From positions 124,001-188,000 of the forward strand of contig WACJ01000112.1 of assembly GCA_008973525.1 (NCBI GenBank): 64,000 nt of DNA, given 5' to 3'. Shown here piece by piece: positions 1-13,075 of the stretch (positions are counted from its first letter, which is position 1; the number at the start of each line of letters is the position of its first letter). A program made the position numbers and the translations under genes. This DNA comes from Stenopsyche tienmushanensis (lineage: Eukaryota; Arthropoda; Insecta; Trichoptera; Stenopsychidae). The notes below the pieces were generated by a model. The model was given only the letters and a program-made list of their open reading frames with translations. It was not told the DNA's origin and ran no database searches.

Positions 1-60
1 GACCCCACAGAAAACCCCCTTCGGAGTCGCGACCCATAGGTTAGGAACCTATGATCTAAA
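1..60 (+). mobile_element. hAT-like element end, truncated by the window edge
   Basis: The text GGAGTCGCGACCCATAGG followed by TTAGGAACC resembles the terminal region of animal hAT (Charlie-like) elements. It contains a perfect 8-bp hairpin, CATAGGTT/AACCTATG, at 35-53 with an AGG loop. The partner end would lie outside the window. Confidence 0.4.
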
Positions 61-3000
61 CCATTGTACCAACACTTGGCCAAATATTCAATAAAGCTCC
101 AAACCTAAAAATTATGGACAGGACTGAAATTAAAATATATTATTTTAAATTTAAATACATCAGTAAAATATTACACAATTAGTTTATAGACTTAATGGCA
201 CGCATAAAATTATCATGGCTTACTTATCATCAATAACACTACCGGATAAGGTGACTTACACATAGATCAATGAGTAAATTTGGGTTAAAATTCCCAAAAT
301 AATAACTTTGTTTTAACAAAATATAGATAAATACGTATTTACTTGATATTGTGAGATTTTGGTAGATGTGAAGCGTTTTTTTTGTGAGAGTTTATTTCTT
401 AGACATGGAAAAACACGGATTCTCAGGTTCAGAAAATCAAAACTCAGCATGATGCTTTATATATATGACACTAAAATAAACTTCTTTTATAGACACATAA
501 AAATACTCCACCTAGAAGCCTTTGTGATGCAATAGCAATCTATTCCCGTTCTATGTTCTATATTCCATTGGCCATATTCGCCATTTCCACTGTTCATGGT
601 GGAAAGTCCCGAGCGCGTGTATGTTGGCATCATAACCGGTAAGTGCGTGATTTTTGTTTCCCATCTATCGTTTTCCCCAGCGAGCCTACATTTCAATTGT
701 GAAGGGAACGATTCCCTATTTTCCGACATTTCTATGTATTTATTCGAAACCGACTGGATGAAATCTACAAAGTGGTTTTATCACATACACTGAGCCCCTT
801 ATAAATCTTTCATAAAGAAACTAATATCCACCAATGCGGCATTTTCCCCGTAGACTTAAAACCATTTGTCACGCAGTTCCAGTGTCGGGCTCTCCAGACA
901 TCAATATCTCCATCGAGACTTATACGTGACCTGAATCGACGGAAATCGAATCTTAATGCATTTAGAGCTCGCCTTTTAAAAAAATCGACATTTTTTTTGG
1001 AAGGCCGATGAACTTAGATGCTCTTTGACGATATCAATCTCACAATATGATGGGCATTCATTTTATATTTATGGAGTTGATATACCAAATATTTATATAT
1101 ATATGTCTATTAAAGCATAACAATTTAGATTTCAACTTGAATCTTTATTATAAAAGTTTAGAAATTCTTCCACTGCAAGAACATCAGATATAGTTACTTA
1201 TTAAGACTGTGTAAAATATAGATACTCCTCTCTTAACCAAACCCCACAACCTCGCCGTTTGTATAAATATGTATTTTGCAGAATACCATCTAGCGGAAAA
1301 TACAGTTGGACGTTCATATCAAATTAAAATTTCCCTTGGTCTTATTTTTGTTACATAATTTGGCAAATTTTTACATGAATATATATAATCAATATATTAA
1401 AATTCAAATATCCATAATTACATTAAAGCTATACTGCGATATTATTGAATTCATGGAAATACTGTGAAAAAAGTAAAAGAGTCACAACAATGATATGTAT
1501 TCATATTTATGATCATATATTCACCTTGCCATATGCTCGATATTGAAAGTGCTTGTATTTCAATTTTATCGTAAATAATCGTCTCTTGAGCCTCCAGGGC
1601 AAATACTTCTAGAAATGAACATCATGAAATCCTACAATGCTATATTGCATCTCAGAATCACTCATATTTCCTATTCGGGACTCATAGGGTAGAGATTCAA
1701 TCTGGATTAAAAAATAATCCCGATTAGTGAAGCATAAACTAGCCATAAAAAGGAAAAACTTCTGGGCAACAAATTGATGAGAAATTTTACGATCTACTTG
1801 TTATTGGTGAATAAAAATATGTTGATGTATGGATTTAATTGATAAATATAAGAAATAATATTATATGCAGCTTTGATATTTTTAATTCAAGTATACCCCT
1901 AATATTACTCCTCGAAAATGATCGTTCTACGAGCTCATGGCTCAAGCCAGAATGTTACCCCGAAGAAAATCTTAATTTTCGCTGGCGTTGTGCGATGATA
2001 ATAAGCCTCTTTGGAATATCCAAAGTTTGAAGCCAAATTGTTTATGCGCCTACAACATGAACCATTTTTGACGTTATATTTATAAATTGAATGTTTCATC
2101 TTTTGGCGTGAACGTGCAAACACGAGCAAAAAGGAATCGTCGACATTCAATGCGGCCTAGATGATGACCTAAATATCTAGATCCTGGCTTTCTTATGGCC
2201 ACTCACTGCTCCAAATTATTAGAAGAACTTTCTCTTCAATTTTACACGGTTGCTTAATTTGTTAACTGCTGAATTGTCTGAGCAGATAATATTCAGCAAT
2301 GCACACATACAAGTATTTCATTGTCTTTACTTTTTCATGTCGCACCCTTTTCTGTTAATCGGAAATCATTTATTGGCACTGCAAAATTCTTACCGCAATC
2401 TGATTTCTATTATTTGTATTAAAATTCAATAATTAATCAACTTTGTTTGCATTAAATCAATATATTAAGTCCGTGAAAGGATCGTTGCATTAGATGTAAG
2501 TTTACATAGAATGCACTGTAGCTTGAATTAGAACATAGCCATATTTGCATAAACTACAAGCCAATTCTAGGTAAATTACGAATGCAGCTATTATTGGCTA
2601 TGTTGCGATAAAATATCTAGACTGTTAACCAATTACTATAATGGAATTGGTTTAGTTCTAATAATTTACCTATCAAAGAAACAAATAATTGTGCCCCCGG
2701 CACGTTGACCAAATTGAATTTATTGTATCCTAATTGTATCACGTTTGTGCATTTACGTATAAAATTTGATTATACTTTGCATTATGTTTCAATACATTTA
2801 AATTGTTACCAAATAATGTTCAGTTTAACTGTACATCTTGAACACTTTAGACAAAAGCCATGGGATTAATAGGGTTTCAATAATTATTATGTGAGTGGTT
2901 CTACGTTGAATATTCTCAATACGTTGAAATAAAAATGACTCGAATACTGTACGCAGTATTTTTTCCAAATTGGAATATTTAGAGATCTTTTAAGATAAAA

Positions 3001-4476
3001 GCATACATAAATAATGAAAGCGTTAATATTTTGAATGTTGTAACTCAAAAGAATTGCTTATTAAAAATGAAAAAATTCAGATAATTTCTAAGTGCAAAAC
3101 CACCCACGTATGTTTTGGTATGGTAATATTTTTTTAAACGCAAATGTTTGGATATTTCCACATTTAGATACTCGTAAAATGCGTTTAAGCTCTAAAACAT
3201 CAAACACAAATTAAGCCAAAGAGAAGATTTATTCAAACCCAAAATCTAAACAAACAAATAAAATGCTGAGCAAAGCATAAAGATTTGCTCAACATTTCGC
3301 CTTGGTGTCCTTTTTATGGGAATCGTCCTGTTTTATTTCATAGTTTTAGTTCGCTTGAAAAAACAAAATTCCAGGCGTTTACCCGAAAATATTTACATGT
3401 ACCCTTTAAATGATTGTTTGCGCTTTATCTTTTTGAATTAATAAATTAAGGACAGATAAACTTTTTCGTTTGCGGAATTCGCTCACAAAATTATCAGTTT
3501 AAAGGTTGTTTATCTGGCTCATGTCTTTTTTGTTGACCCTTTCATTTTATAACTTATCATTTAGGCCTAAGGGATTTCGACTGAAACGTTCGCCCTTTCA
3601 GTTCGTTCTTGTTAAATCGGGGCGACCTACGCAAATTGTGATAAATTTCTTAAATCGACAAGAACCCTCACCTCCGAAAATTAGCCCTTCGCAACCCTTG
3701 GCAGAATATTTCGGACTCGTAAAATATATCGAAAAATTATGCGTTTTTTTTTTCAGATGTTGTCTTAGGAATTCCGGTGTGTCGAGTTTCGAAAATCGTA
3801 ACAATAAATATTTCCGGTCCCTTTTATCACGGCGTCGAAAATGGTGAAGACCTCCATTGAACCCTTTTTTCAGCGATCTTTTTATGAACATGAAAAATGC
3901 ACCCTCATTTTGCGACAAACGGCTCACTTATTTACTCTGCCACGAAGAAAATTTATCCGATAAATCAATTCATAGTTTATTCTATAAAAACCTTCATCGA
4001 TATGACTCGAAATAAAATAAATAGAAAATTATTTGTGTCCTTTATGTCATTTTAGCCCTCATCATTCATTGACTATCCACTAACAATAGATAATCATACG
4101 TTAACAATAATATTACACATCAATAAATAAATATGACATACACTTTTTAATTAAAAATTCAATTTAAAAAATATACTTTTATGAGGCAAATTCTGCTCAA
4201 ACATCTGTGGTGTATTGCATCGGTTATAGATTATGACGTTATGACATTAATGTAAATATGGAACCGATATTGGACTATTTATAATTTATGACTTGGACTC
4301 GTATCATTGGGATAACCTGTACGTATAAATTGCAGCTTTTCAATTTTCGACCACAGGTTTTCAAACTACACATTTGTTTGAATTTGTAAATTGTAAATTA
4401 AAATAGAACCCAAAAATATTAATAATAGTAAGGTTCAGCATGTTCCATATTGTTGGGTAGGGTCGATTATGTAAGA
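61..4476. other. AT-rich sequence without recognisable genes
   Basis: Only short chance frames are present. Overlapping opposite frames at 3,506-3,847 (plus) and 3,598-3,927 (minus) sit in a less AT-rich patch (about 3,500-3,930), have no family resemblance and no splice context, and are left out. Small inverted repeats occur at about 2,530-2,620 (ACATAGCC/GGCTATGT). Confidence 0.5.
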
Positions 4477-4799
4477 CAGTGATTCTCAACCTTTTTGAAG
4501 TCACGGTGCACTTTTGACCATGGGAAAAAGTGGCGGTGCACCAGAATTAAGAAGTCGAAAAAATTTGTATACATAGACATAATTTTTATTACATATTTAA
4601 AAAAATAATATTTACATAACATTTTTTTTACATATTTTATTTTTATGTCAAATGATATAAAAAATGTTTAACATTGAAAATATATTTAGTTAGTTAATTT
4701 TTCCCTAGAAACTATTTTATATTTATACGCGTTTCATTAAAAATATTTGCTCTCTTTAAGTGGTAAATCTAGGATGGGGGGGGGGTGTTTTTTTTTTCC
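4477..4799 (+). mobile_element. hAT-like 5' end, decayed
   Basis: CAGTGATTCTCAACCTTTTT at 4,477 is a typical hAT terminal sequence, followed by GGTGCAC repeats spaced as in those elements. I find no matching right end. The element seems cut off by the mariner fragment that starts near 4,800. Runs of 10 G (4,776-4,785) and 10 T (4,788-4,797) lie at the junction. Confidence 0.45.
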
Positions 4800-5125
4800 G
4801 TTGTCCACCCAAAATGATGTGCAACAAAAGTGAACCAAAAGGGCTGTGCTCTATGAGCTGCTGCAACCTAGCAATTCCATTACGGGCAATCGGCTGGAAT
4901 TGATTTGTTTAAGCTGTCCTTTACAATAAATATGGCTGAAATACGAACAATGACATTAAAAAGTTATTCTTCTGCATGATAACGCACGATCTTATGTCGC
5001 GAAATTCGTAAAAAAATATTTGGAAACGCTCAAGGGATACTTTGTTCTCCATATATTGCTCTTTCTGATTACTGGTGGTTTTTGAAAGATGCAGCATAGT
5101 TTGGCAGGTCACTGGTTCACGGTAC
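4800..5125 (+). mobile_element. Mariner transposase fragment, frame-broken
   Basis: Across shifting plus-strand frames the sequence reads as the middle and end of a mariner transposase: HPK, then ALYELLQPSNSITGNR, then the catalytic-region block resembling HDNAR-x-YVAKFVKKYLETLK, then a QHSLAGHWF-like end. Several frame changes and a stop show it is dead. No terminal repeats were found. It corresponds to the central part that the 47.6-kb mariner copy has lost. Confidence 0.65.
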
Positions 5126-5182
5126 TCCTAATAATTACAAACAACTAAATCTTAACTCTTTAATAGGGTACATAGGGAAGCC

Positions 5183-6258
5183 CCGAAGGCCTGGAGTGTA
5201 TTACTTTTTAAAAAAGGAGACAATTCATTGCTTAAGAACTATCGTCCAATTTCGCTTCTCTCCCATATATATATATATAAAGTATTCTCTAGAGTTAAAA
5301 CTAATAGGCTAGAAGATCGATTTGACAAATTTCAACCTCGAAAACAGGCTGGATTTAGAAAAGGCTTTAGTATCATCGAGCATATCCACATACTAAGACA
5401 AATCATCCAGAAAACCGAAAAATATAATCAACCACTGTCTTTCTTGGGCAGTTTTAGACTCACTACAACGCTGTAATATAAACTATCTCCCAAGCTTATC
5501 ATAAACGCTTTGGAAGATGTGTTTAAACTGCTATCTTGGAAAAAGTGCCGACACAGTATTGACAACACACAAGTGGAGAAATTGTGACATAGTATTAATA
5601 GCCGAATCGTCTGAAAAGCTTCAAGACATGCTCAAAGACCTAAACGAAGTGTCAAGTAAAATTTGTCTGAAAATGAACATGGATAAAATCGAAGCCATGA
5701 TAAATAGTCACAATTCTCAGACTTTTGAGGCGATATCCATTGGGGGAACACAAATTGAGGTTGAAAATGAATACACTTATCTGGGACAAGTAATACAACT
5801 AGGACGACAGAATTTCTCAACAGAAATTGACAGACGAATACCACTGGGATGGCAGCATTTAACCAACGCATCATCCCAGTGTTAACCTACGAAGACGTGG
5901 AATCTAATATCAGGCATTTTACACAGAATAAAGTTTTCCCAGCGTGCTATAGAGAGATCTATGCTCGGAGTGTCTTTATAATATAGAATCAGAAACGAGG
6001 ATATCCGAAGAAGAACTCAAGTAGTAGACGCTACTGAAAGAATTGACACACTTAAGTGGCAATGGGGGAGACAAATGTGTCGAAGAAACGACGGTCGATG
6101 GGGAAGAAAAATGTTGGAGTGGAGACCCCTGTAAGACTGACGACATCGAAAGAATAGCAGGATGAAGCTGGATGCGGAAAGCGGAGGATCGAGAGGGATG
6201 AAGACTCATGCGTTCAACGGTGGACTGAACACTGACTGATGATGATGATGATGATGAT
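5183..6258 (+). mobile_element. RTE-type non-LTR retrotransposon remnant with TGA-repeat tail
   Basis: Broken frames encode reverse-transcriptase parts: LLKNYRPISLLSH, then QAGFRKGFSIIEHIH (5,228-5,476), then IVLIAESSEKLQDML, MNMDKIEAM and YTYLGQVIQL with DRRIPLGW (5,517-5,885), and a decayed C-terminal end to about 6,230. The palm section between the first two blocks, including the FADD motif and the fingers-to-palm link, is missing. The element is truncated at the 5' end, with no endonuclease domain. It ends in seven TGA units (6,237-6,258), and short tandem repeats at the 3' end are characteristic of RTE-clade elements. Confidence 0.8.
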
Positions 6259-6440
6259 TATGAATCTTTCCTCAGCGATCAGACTGCATGACGATTTGAA
6301 GATTCCGCCACGACCAGGCGCACAGCTCATCAGATACCCATTGAAACCATCCTACTGTATTCAACCATCGACATCTTATTCCACACTCTATGTAAGAGTC
6401 TATTGTGACAATAAAATCAAAAGTTTATCGTGGCTTTAAA

Positions 6441-7370
6441 AAAAACATAATTTATCGGCTTTAAATCCTACATCTTAAAATAGACATCAAGGACCTCCAA
6501 TTTGTCGCAGTACAAAACACTTAAAAAACTAAGAACTCTTGCCTGAGTATCGACGCTGCATGACGTTCAGGATAGATCCTGGAGTACGGGACGCATTCTG
6601 GAACAACACTGCACTTTATTTATTAAGATATATCCCTCTGACGATTAAGCCAAACCGTATAACCTAAGAACCGAACACGCACTGATTGTCGCCTAGCTTA
6701 ATTCGACGGCTCAACTGAGCGTACGAATATAAATGTATTAATACTAAATGTAAATTATTATGAAAATCTATTGAAAGAATGCATGAGATTCTCTCTGAGA
6801 TGAGCTCTTTTGATATATTTCCAAAAATATTTTTATCAAATTTGAAATTCATTAAAAAATAATATATTTATGCAACGAAAAGGATGGTGATTTTTTTTGA
6901 AAAATAATATTTTTGGGAATATATCGCAGCAGCTCATGATTTTTAAAAAATAGTTTTTCTTATAAATATTAATAATTTGTCATATATGCGTTTCAATTTG
7001 TCCGTCCAGTTTAGGCGTCGAGCTTATGCTATGCAACAATATTCGGTGCAGAGCTATATTTTATTTTCACAGGTTAGGATGTGCATGTGCGTATGTTAAG
7101 TGATATTTTTTAATACACAGAGTGTTGTGCTGTTCCGGAATGTGATCCGTGTTCCAGACTGTATCCTGATCGTCATGCAGCTAAAATATTGATGCAAGTA
7201 GTCATAGTTTTTAAGTATATTGTAATACGATTATTAGGCTTATTATCGAAATATTTAATGTTGAACAATTGCATTGAGATTTCAAGAACACAGATCGGAA
7301 ATAATACTCATAGTGGATTGGAAAATCAAGATGTCTATTTTAAGATGTAGGATTTAGGTCCGATTTTTGT
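6441..7370. repeat. Diverged long inverted repeat (fold-back-like), about 930 bp
   Basis: The left arm (about 6,450-6,615) matches the reverse complement of the right arm (about 7,120-7,360). Examples: ACATCTTAAAATAGACATC at about 6,470 against GATGTCTATTTTAAGATGT near 7,330, and TGCATGACGTTCAGGATA at about 6,558 against the complement of TATCCTGATCGTCATGCA near 7,160. The arms are diverged with small gaps, and the middle (6,620-7,110) is AT-rich with no coding signal. It could be a fold-back transposon or two opposed copies of one repeat. Confidence 0.65.
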
Positions 7371-9289
7371 ATCACTTTTTTAAAGTCTCGACTAACATTC
7401 AAATGTATATGTAAAATACGATATTCGGAAGTGATTCATTTAGCATTTCATAGCTAAAAGCTTCATTAAGCATCAATTTTTCCTTAGATTAAAGAAAATA
7501 CATCATTTATCATTTTAAAAATATATCATCAGCTAAATAATTGGACTATAGTGTGTCAAATATTTAATTTCAGGTATGAAATAGTGTTTAATATAAAAGC
7601 AATCCGCAATTGTTTGATTACGAAATCGACCAGCCTTGATCAATCAATAGTCTTGTCTTAAGTTTAGATGGACGTTGTGAAAAATTGTACAGTGTGGTTC
7701 AAAAGAACTGCTGGTGAGCCAAATTCCAAAGGTGTCCAGGACTTCAAAATTCATGCAGTAAGAGCTCTCAGGTAAGGATAATAAGATTTACAAGATAAAT
7801 TTGAGCTATCATTTAATTTATCATCTAAAATATACACACAAAATATTTGGTCTAATGGATGTTTAAATTCTTTGTTTTAGGTAAGTCTTTCGAATAGCGC
7901 AATATCAATCCGAAATACCGAAGTTTTCAAATATACTCATACTTTGAGTTAAATACATAATGCATAAAATGTTACATTTTAAATATTATTCAGTCTTGTT
8001 TGTATATTACAGTGGTTCATTAATATTTGTTGATTTTATTTGCACATATATATATTGATAATATCATTATATTATTGTTATTTTAATAAACGGTTAACAT
8101 ACGCACAATTGGTTTGGCTAATTCAAAATTACATTAACTCTTTCGTTGACTTTCATAATTTCGCCAACGACTTTTTCGGTTTTCACTGTTTTGCAGAATT
8201 TTTCGTTCGTTAGTCAAATTGTATTAGCCAGGGGTAATTATGTCGCATCTAAGTATTCGAACTTCAGCGTTTAGTGCCGATCGGGCAAATAATATTTAAT
8301 TGGTCAGACTGGGAGCAAACTGGAAAAAATAGACATAGCTGGAACCAATAGGTGAAAGCCAGTTATCAAGTAATATCAACTAGTCAGATCCATATCAATA
8401 AGATAAAATGGTTCCATAGTCAAGATTTTAGTATGGGAGTAGCCTAGTTGTGGAAATTTGTCTTCTGATCTTAGTGTTATTACGTTTATGTTTCAATATA
8501 AAGTAGATGTTTGCGAGTATTTGTTAATTCACTTACCTTGGAAGCTTAAATTTTTATGATCCTATTTGCGTTATTATCCTTGTTGCAGTTCATGCGATGG
8601 AGATGTTGCGAAAATGGAGTGTCATATTGATATATCTAGATTTGCCTTATACATTTGGAAAATAAATGCATAGATAATTTAAAGCAGTGAATGACCATGA
8701 GAAAGTTTGAACCTAAGTAGGTTTTGATATTTGATCGCAGTTATCACCAAATATCGTTCTCAGCATCAAAGCATGGATATGAATGCACTAATATACACTA
8801 ATAAATCATATACTCAGCAAAAATAAATCCTTGTTAGAGTGTTTTTAGCTATATTTTTACCCAATATTCAATAGATCTTAAGTTTATTAAATTGGGTTGT
8901 TTTAAAGGCAATGTATCCATCAATAATGAGCACAGTTTATAAGTCACTGAAAGACAATGAAAATGAAAATATATTCCAAAGGTTATATCCATCATTCGAA
9001 CCAACTATGATAACCATAACTTACAGTAACCTCAATGCCATAAAATACAAATATTATTTTAATACTACTTAAATATATTTTTAAAAAATACAAAAATCTC
9101 TCTTTTTTACCAGATTTAACTATGCATCAACCAATCAGTTACAATGTATATGATAACAATAAATATATTAAATAATATATTATAATAAGAAGATATTTAT
9201 CATATCTATAATTCATAGTTTAAAAGTTTAACTTTTACTTGAATGCGTTAAAATATTTTCTTCTTATATTTTTTTTCAAGGATTAAATC
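7371..9289. other. AT-rich sequence without recognisable genes
   Basis: No frame above about 60 codons and no repeat that I can identify. A short, slightly less AT-rich part at about 8,140-8,300 shows nothing further. Confidence 0.45.
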
Positions 9290-9485
9290 TCTTTTATGAT
9301 GATCTTTCATTGACATCCACATATTGGATGAGGCTATTTAAATAGGTAAACATAGGTAAAAGGAAATATTTGAGTGAAATACGAAATTATCAGGGAATAA
9401 ATTTTCTACGTTATGGATTTGAACCCGAACCTTAACAATAAGTGTTCAACAGCTGACCCACTCTACCACTACTTGGTCTACGTGT
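9290..9485 (-). mobile_element. tRNA-derived SINE, copy a
   Basis: On the minus strand a tRNA-like head reads TGGTAGAGTGG (A-box-like, near 9,470) and GGTTCGGGTTCAAATCC (B-box-like, 9,413-9,429), separated as in a tRNA. The tRNA arms do not pair properly, so it is not a functional tRNA gene. The body runs toward lower coordinates. Confidence 0.55.
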
Positions 9486-12400
9486 ATAATTTCCATGTAA
9501 ATATTTTACGTGCTCCATATAAAAAGTATCATATGGCACTTATTCTTATGTCATTTCTGATAAACATTATATCTTCATTAACAGCAGTAAGAAATGTTGA
9601 AATATTTTTTACTATAATAAGTGTTATACATTCTTAATGATATATTTTGATGATAGAAAATTTTTAAATCATTAATTTAAGGATTTCAAGTTAAATTAAT
9701 TTTTGTATGGAGAAATTTAAGTGATAGCTCCTTTGTACCTTTTTCTCTGTGTGGACATTTTCAGGAATTAATTAAAGCTGCTTATTCGTGTCCTGCAGAG
9801 ACCAGTAGATAATTTGCCCACATTGCTCAATTAAGCTGATTCATTCCACATTCTTTGGACGACATGACCAAACCTCTTACGTTTCAATTTGCTTCATTAA
9901 GAAATTTCACGCCCATAATTCCCCCACAATTTATTAATGCTAAAAATATATTTATTTTTTGCGTGTAAAAAATAAACATTCGTATCAATTTACCATAAGA
10001 AAACCATCTTCGAAATTTCCTTTCTTTGGAAGGCGTTATAAGGAGTAAGGACTCTCCAGACGTCTATATTCAATGTCAATCTAATTGGAAACGAATCTTG
10101 ATGAAATTTCAATATTACGAAATTATTTATCTTGTCTTTTTCTAGAGCCTTCATTGACAGCCCGAAATAATTAATTTTAAATTTGAAACGTTTTGAACAC
10201 TTTTTTCTAGACAAATTAAAACGTCAAACTTAATTGGCCATTAAGACTTAAAACTCAACCGCGAATGTTCTGTTGCCAACAAAGAAAGTGTTATTTATTT
10301 AAAGACTTGTTCGAAGATTTTCCGTGACAAGAGAGCAAATTTTCAACTTATCTCAAATGTAACTTAAGTTGCAATCGGTGCTTCCCTTTCCGAAGAAACT
10401 TTTATTATTTGTCAAAAAGTTGAAACTGAGGCCTTTTACAGCTTTACAAATGCCTTTACAAAGGGATCATGGGATATGCAAATTTTCGACACGTTAATGT
10501 TATACGATTTGTCGAAAATGAATATTCATTATATATTCCATCCAAGTATTCGGTTCTAAATTTGACAAAAAATATTTGCCAAATTTGGAGTGGTTCCAAG
10601 CATATGTGATATTAAAGTTAATTAATTTATTCTTGAATTATACGTGAGGTGTGTAATAAAGCTTAAATGTATGTGATGTAAAGCTCTATTTTATATCCAA
10701 CCTCAAATGAACACTTCAAGATGGACGGTCATATGTGAGTTTGTTCGCTATCAAATTGCGGAGGTCCCATAGAGGAGAAATAAAATAGTCAAATTGGGAT
10801 TAAAATCAATTTTCTTGGCCAAGATCTTTATTTTATGTGGAAAGAGAGACCACAACTTCGAGACTACTGAGGTCGGCAAGAAGAATACATCTTCCCACGG
10901 CTAAGGTTATCGATCGACTCTCTCGACTTCTCTACTCGTTCACATCTCAACAAAGTAAAAAAGCCGCTGTTAATCTTATGAATTGCACCTGCTAATATTA
11001 ACAATGGTCTCTCGATACAGTACATACCAATTATAAAAAAAAACGCTTATGATAATTTTTACTGTTAAAATGAGTTGTAATTTAAAATAATGACACGGAT
11101 TATCAGGGGTTTTTGTTTATACATAATTCTAAATAATCAAAGGTTCGCGGTATATAAGATATATTTGCAAATTAAATTAAAATTCATAACGGCATCTATT
11201 GATGAAGCGGGCTGATTACGATCGCTTAAGTAAAAAAATCCATAAGTCGATTTTATGATAATGAATATGAAATATGTAAATTTATTTATGAAGCAGATAT
11301 ATAAAATTCCCGTCTCCCATGGATTAAAAAACAAACCATCTGAACCAATGAATCCCTTGAGAAATCGTAAGACGACGTGACGTAGTTAAGATTCATACGG
11401 ACCCGTTCAGAATGCTCCGCCCTTTCCAAAGCATCTGGATAGTGTTTTATCGGTTCACCTTTCCTGTCATCTGCAAGAAAACAATTTGTTTTCCTCAGAT
11501 GATTCGAAGACAGTACTGTACACTTGATTTAAGAGCAAAACTGTAGACTAAACCTTCTTACATGTATCACGACCAGAGGTGAACATTGCAGTTATTTATT
11601 GCATGGACGTGATTAACGTGAACAATACTATAGTCTAGCAATGAAAAGCCGTTTGTGGAAAATTTTAAACAACCACTCTTAAGCTCTCAAGCAACACGCA
11701 TATAAATTACTCTGAAATAAGCTAAAGGCTTATCGAAATATTTCCATCTTGTCATATATACATGATTATTAAGATAAATCCTTGTTGTATTATTTTTTTC
11801 TATTTGTAGAGAAAGAATGGGAACTTCGTGCTCTCTTCATAGTGATTACTAAAATGGAATTTTTCGCTCTCTTGCATTACTTTTGAACAAAATGTAATTA
11901 GGCATAGAGCAACACGTAGTCCAACGCCATTAGACTAATTTAACCAGTATATTGCTAAAGAATGACTTTTATTACGAAATTTACAACCAAAGAAAAATGT
12001 TTTAGATAGAAGCATTGAGTAATATAAAGAGATAATTTTCAGATATTTATTTTATAAAATTCATCCAATTACTTTAAAAATGTACTATTCTTAATAATGT
12101 ATAATTGAATCGGATCTGCCAGACTAAATACTACCGACTTTACTCCATTGTGGTTATTGCACAGCTGATAAAAACTCTTTGGTCCAGCTTGAAAATTGAA
12201 GCAGATTTTCGCAGAAAAATTCAAACCTAATTCTAATTCCAAAGCGATTCATCGCTGAGCCACTGTTTTTTCGTTTAAAAAAAATATACCTAAAAATTAT
12301 TTTCTTGATACATATATTGGTGAATCCAAATTTTATTGGATCTTAGTGTTTCCATTTTATTTTAAAGTAAATTCAACAGAGGTCATCAGGGCTTCCTACT

Positions 12401-12844
12401 GAATGATCTTTACTACTTAATTTTAATCTATTTTGCCTTGGTCAGAATGACTTGTAAAAAACTGTTCTTATTAGTATTATTAGTAAATTAAGACACCCCT
12501 AAATATTTGATAAATTTTAATGGTATGTATAAAATATTAAAAACAAATATTCATTATGCAATATGACAATCCTAAACAATAAATGTTCGAAGCCCTTAAA
12601 TGATCCCGCAGGACAGTATGTGATATACATGCATATACTAGGACACAGAAGTCGCCTTTAGATAATAAAATATTATATATGTCAAACGTCTTTTCATACA
12701 ATTTCTAGTATTTCTAAATTCGCTGGCATAATAATGTGTAAAACATAGCAAAAGATCCCCTTAACCCCCCAAAAAATTGTGTCGGTCCATGTGCAAAACA
12801 CCCTGTTTACATGTAATCGATCTTACGAAGACTAAATGTCGGTA
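9486..12844. other. AT-rich sequence without recognisable genes
   Basis: Only short chance frames. A less AT-rich patch at 10,800-10,990 (GAGACCACAACTTCG to CTCGTTCACATC) looks different from its surroundings but matches nothing I recognise. A CCAGGAAG-type SINE-like scrap may lie near 12,380. Confidence 0.45.
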
Positions 12845-13075
12845 TAGTGTGTTAGATCCTGAACTTTATTGTTATTTCCTGGATCTGAAAAAGTAAATGC
12901 TAAAGCGATTTTTAAAATTGGGCAGGGCGATTTGCAACAATAATTGAAATACTCTTATATTTTCTCCCATATCAAATTTCTTTGATCAGAATAAAATCTT
13001 AATTTTATTACTTATCTAAGGCAAATCGGAAAGTAATATGAAAAATCTATTTCCTAGAAAAGTCAATATAATTCA
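12845..13075 (+). mobile_element. SINE-family copy b (body only)
   Basis: Shares blocks with the copy at 25,305: CCTGGATCTGAAAAAGTAAA, then GGGCAGGGCGATTTGC, then AAAAATCTATTTCCTAGAAA at the end. The tRNA-like head is absent or too decayed to see. Confidence 0.5.

Noticed and set aside
2529..2625. Inverted ACATAGCC/GGCTATGT pair as a hairpin gene or MITE
   Set aside because: Pairing is limited to about 10 bp with a long loop and no target duplication.
3506..3927. Overlapping 113- and 109-codon frames on opposite strands
   Set aside because: They open on both strands because of local composition. No family motifs, splice context or start support.
9412..9480. tRNA gene
   Set aside because: A- and B-box-like sequences are present, but the acceptor, D and anticodon stems do not pair; it is a SINE head.
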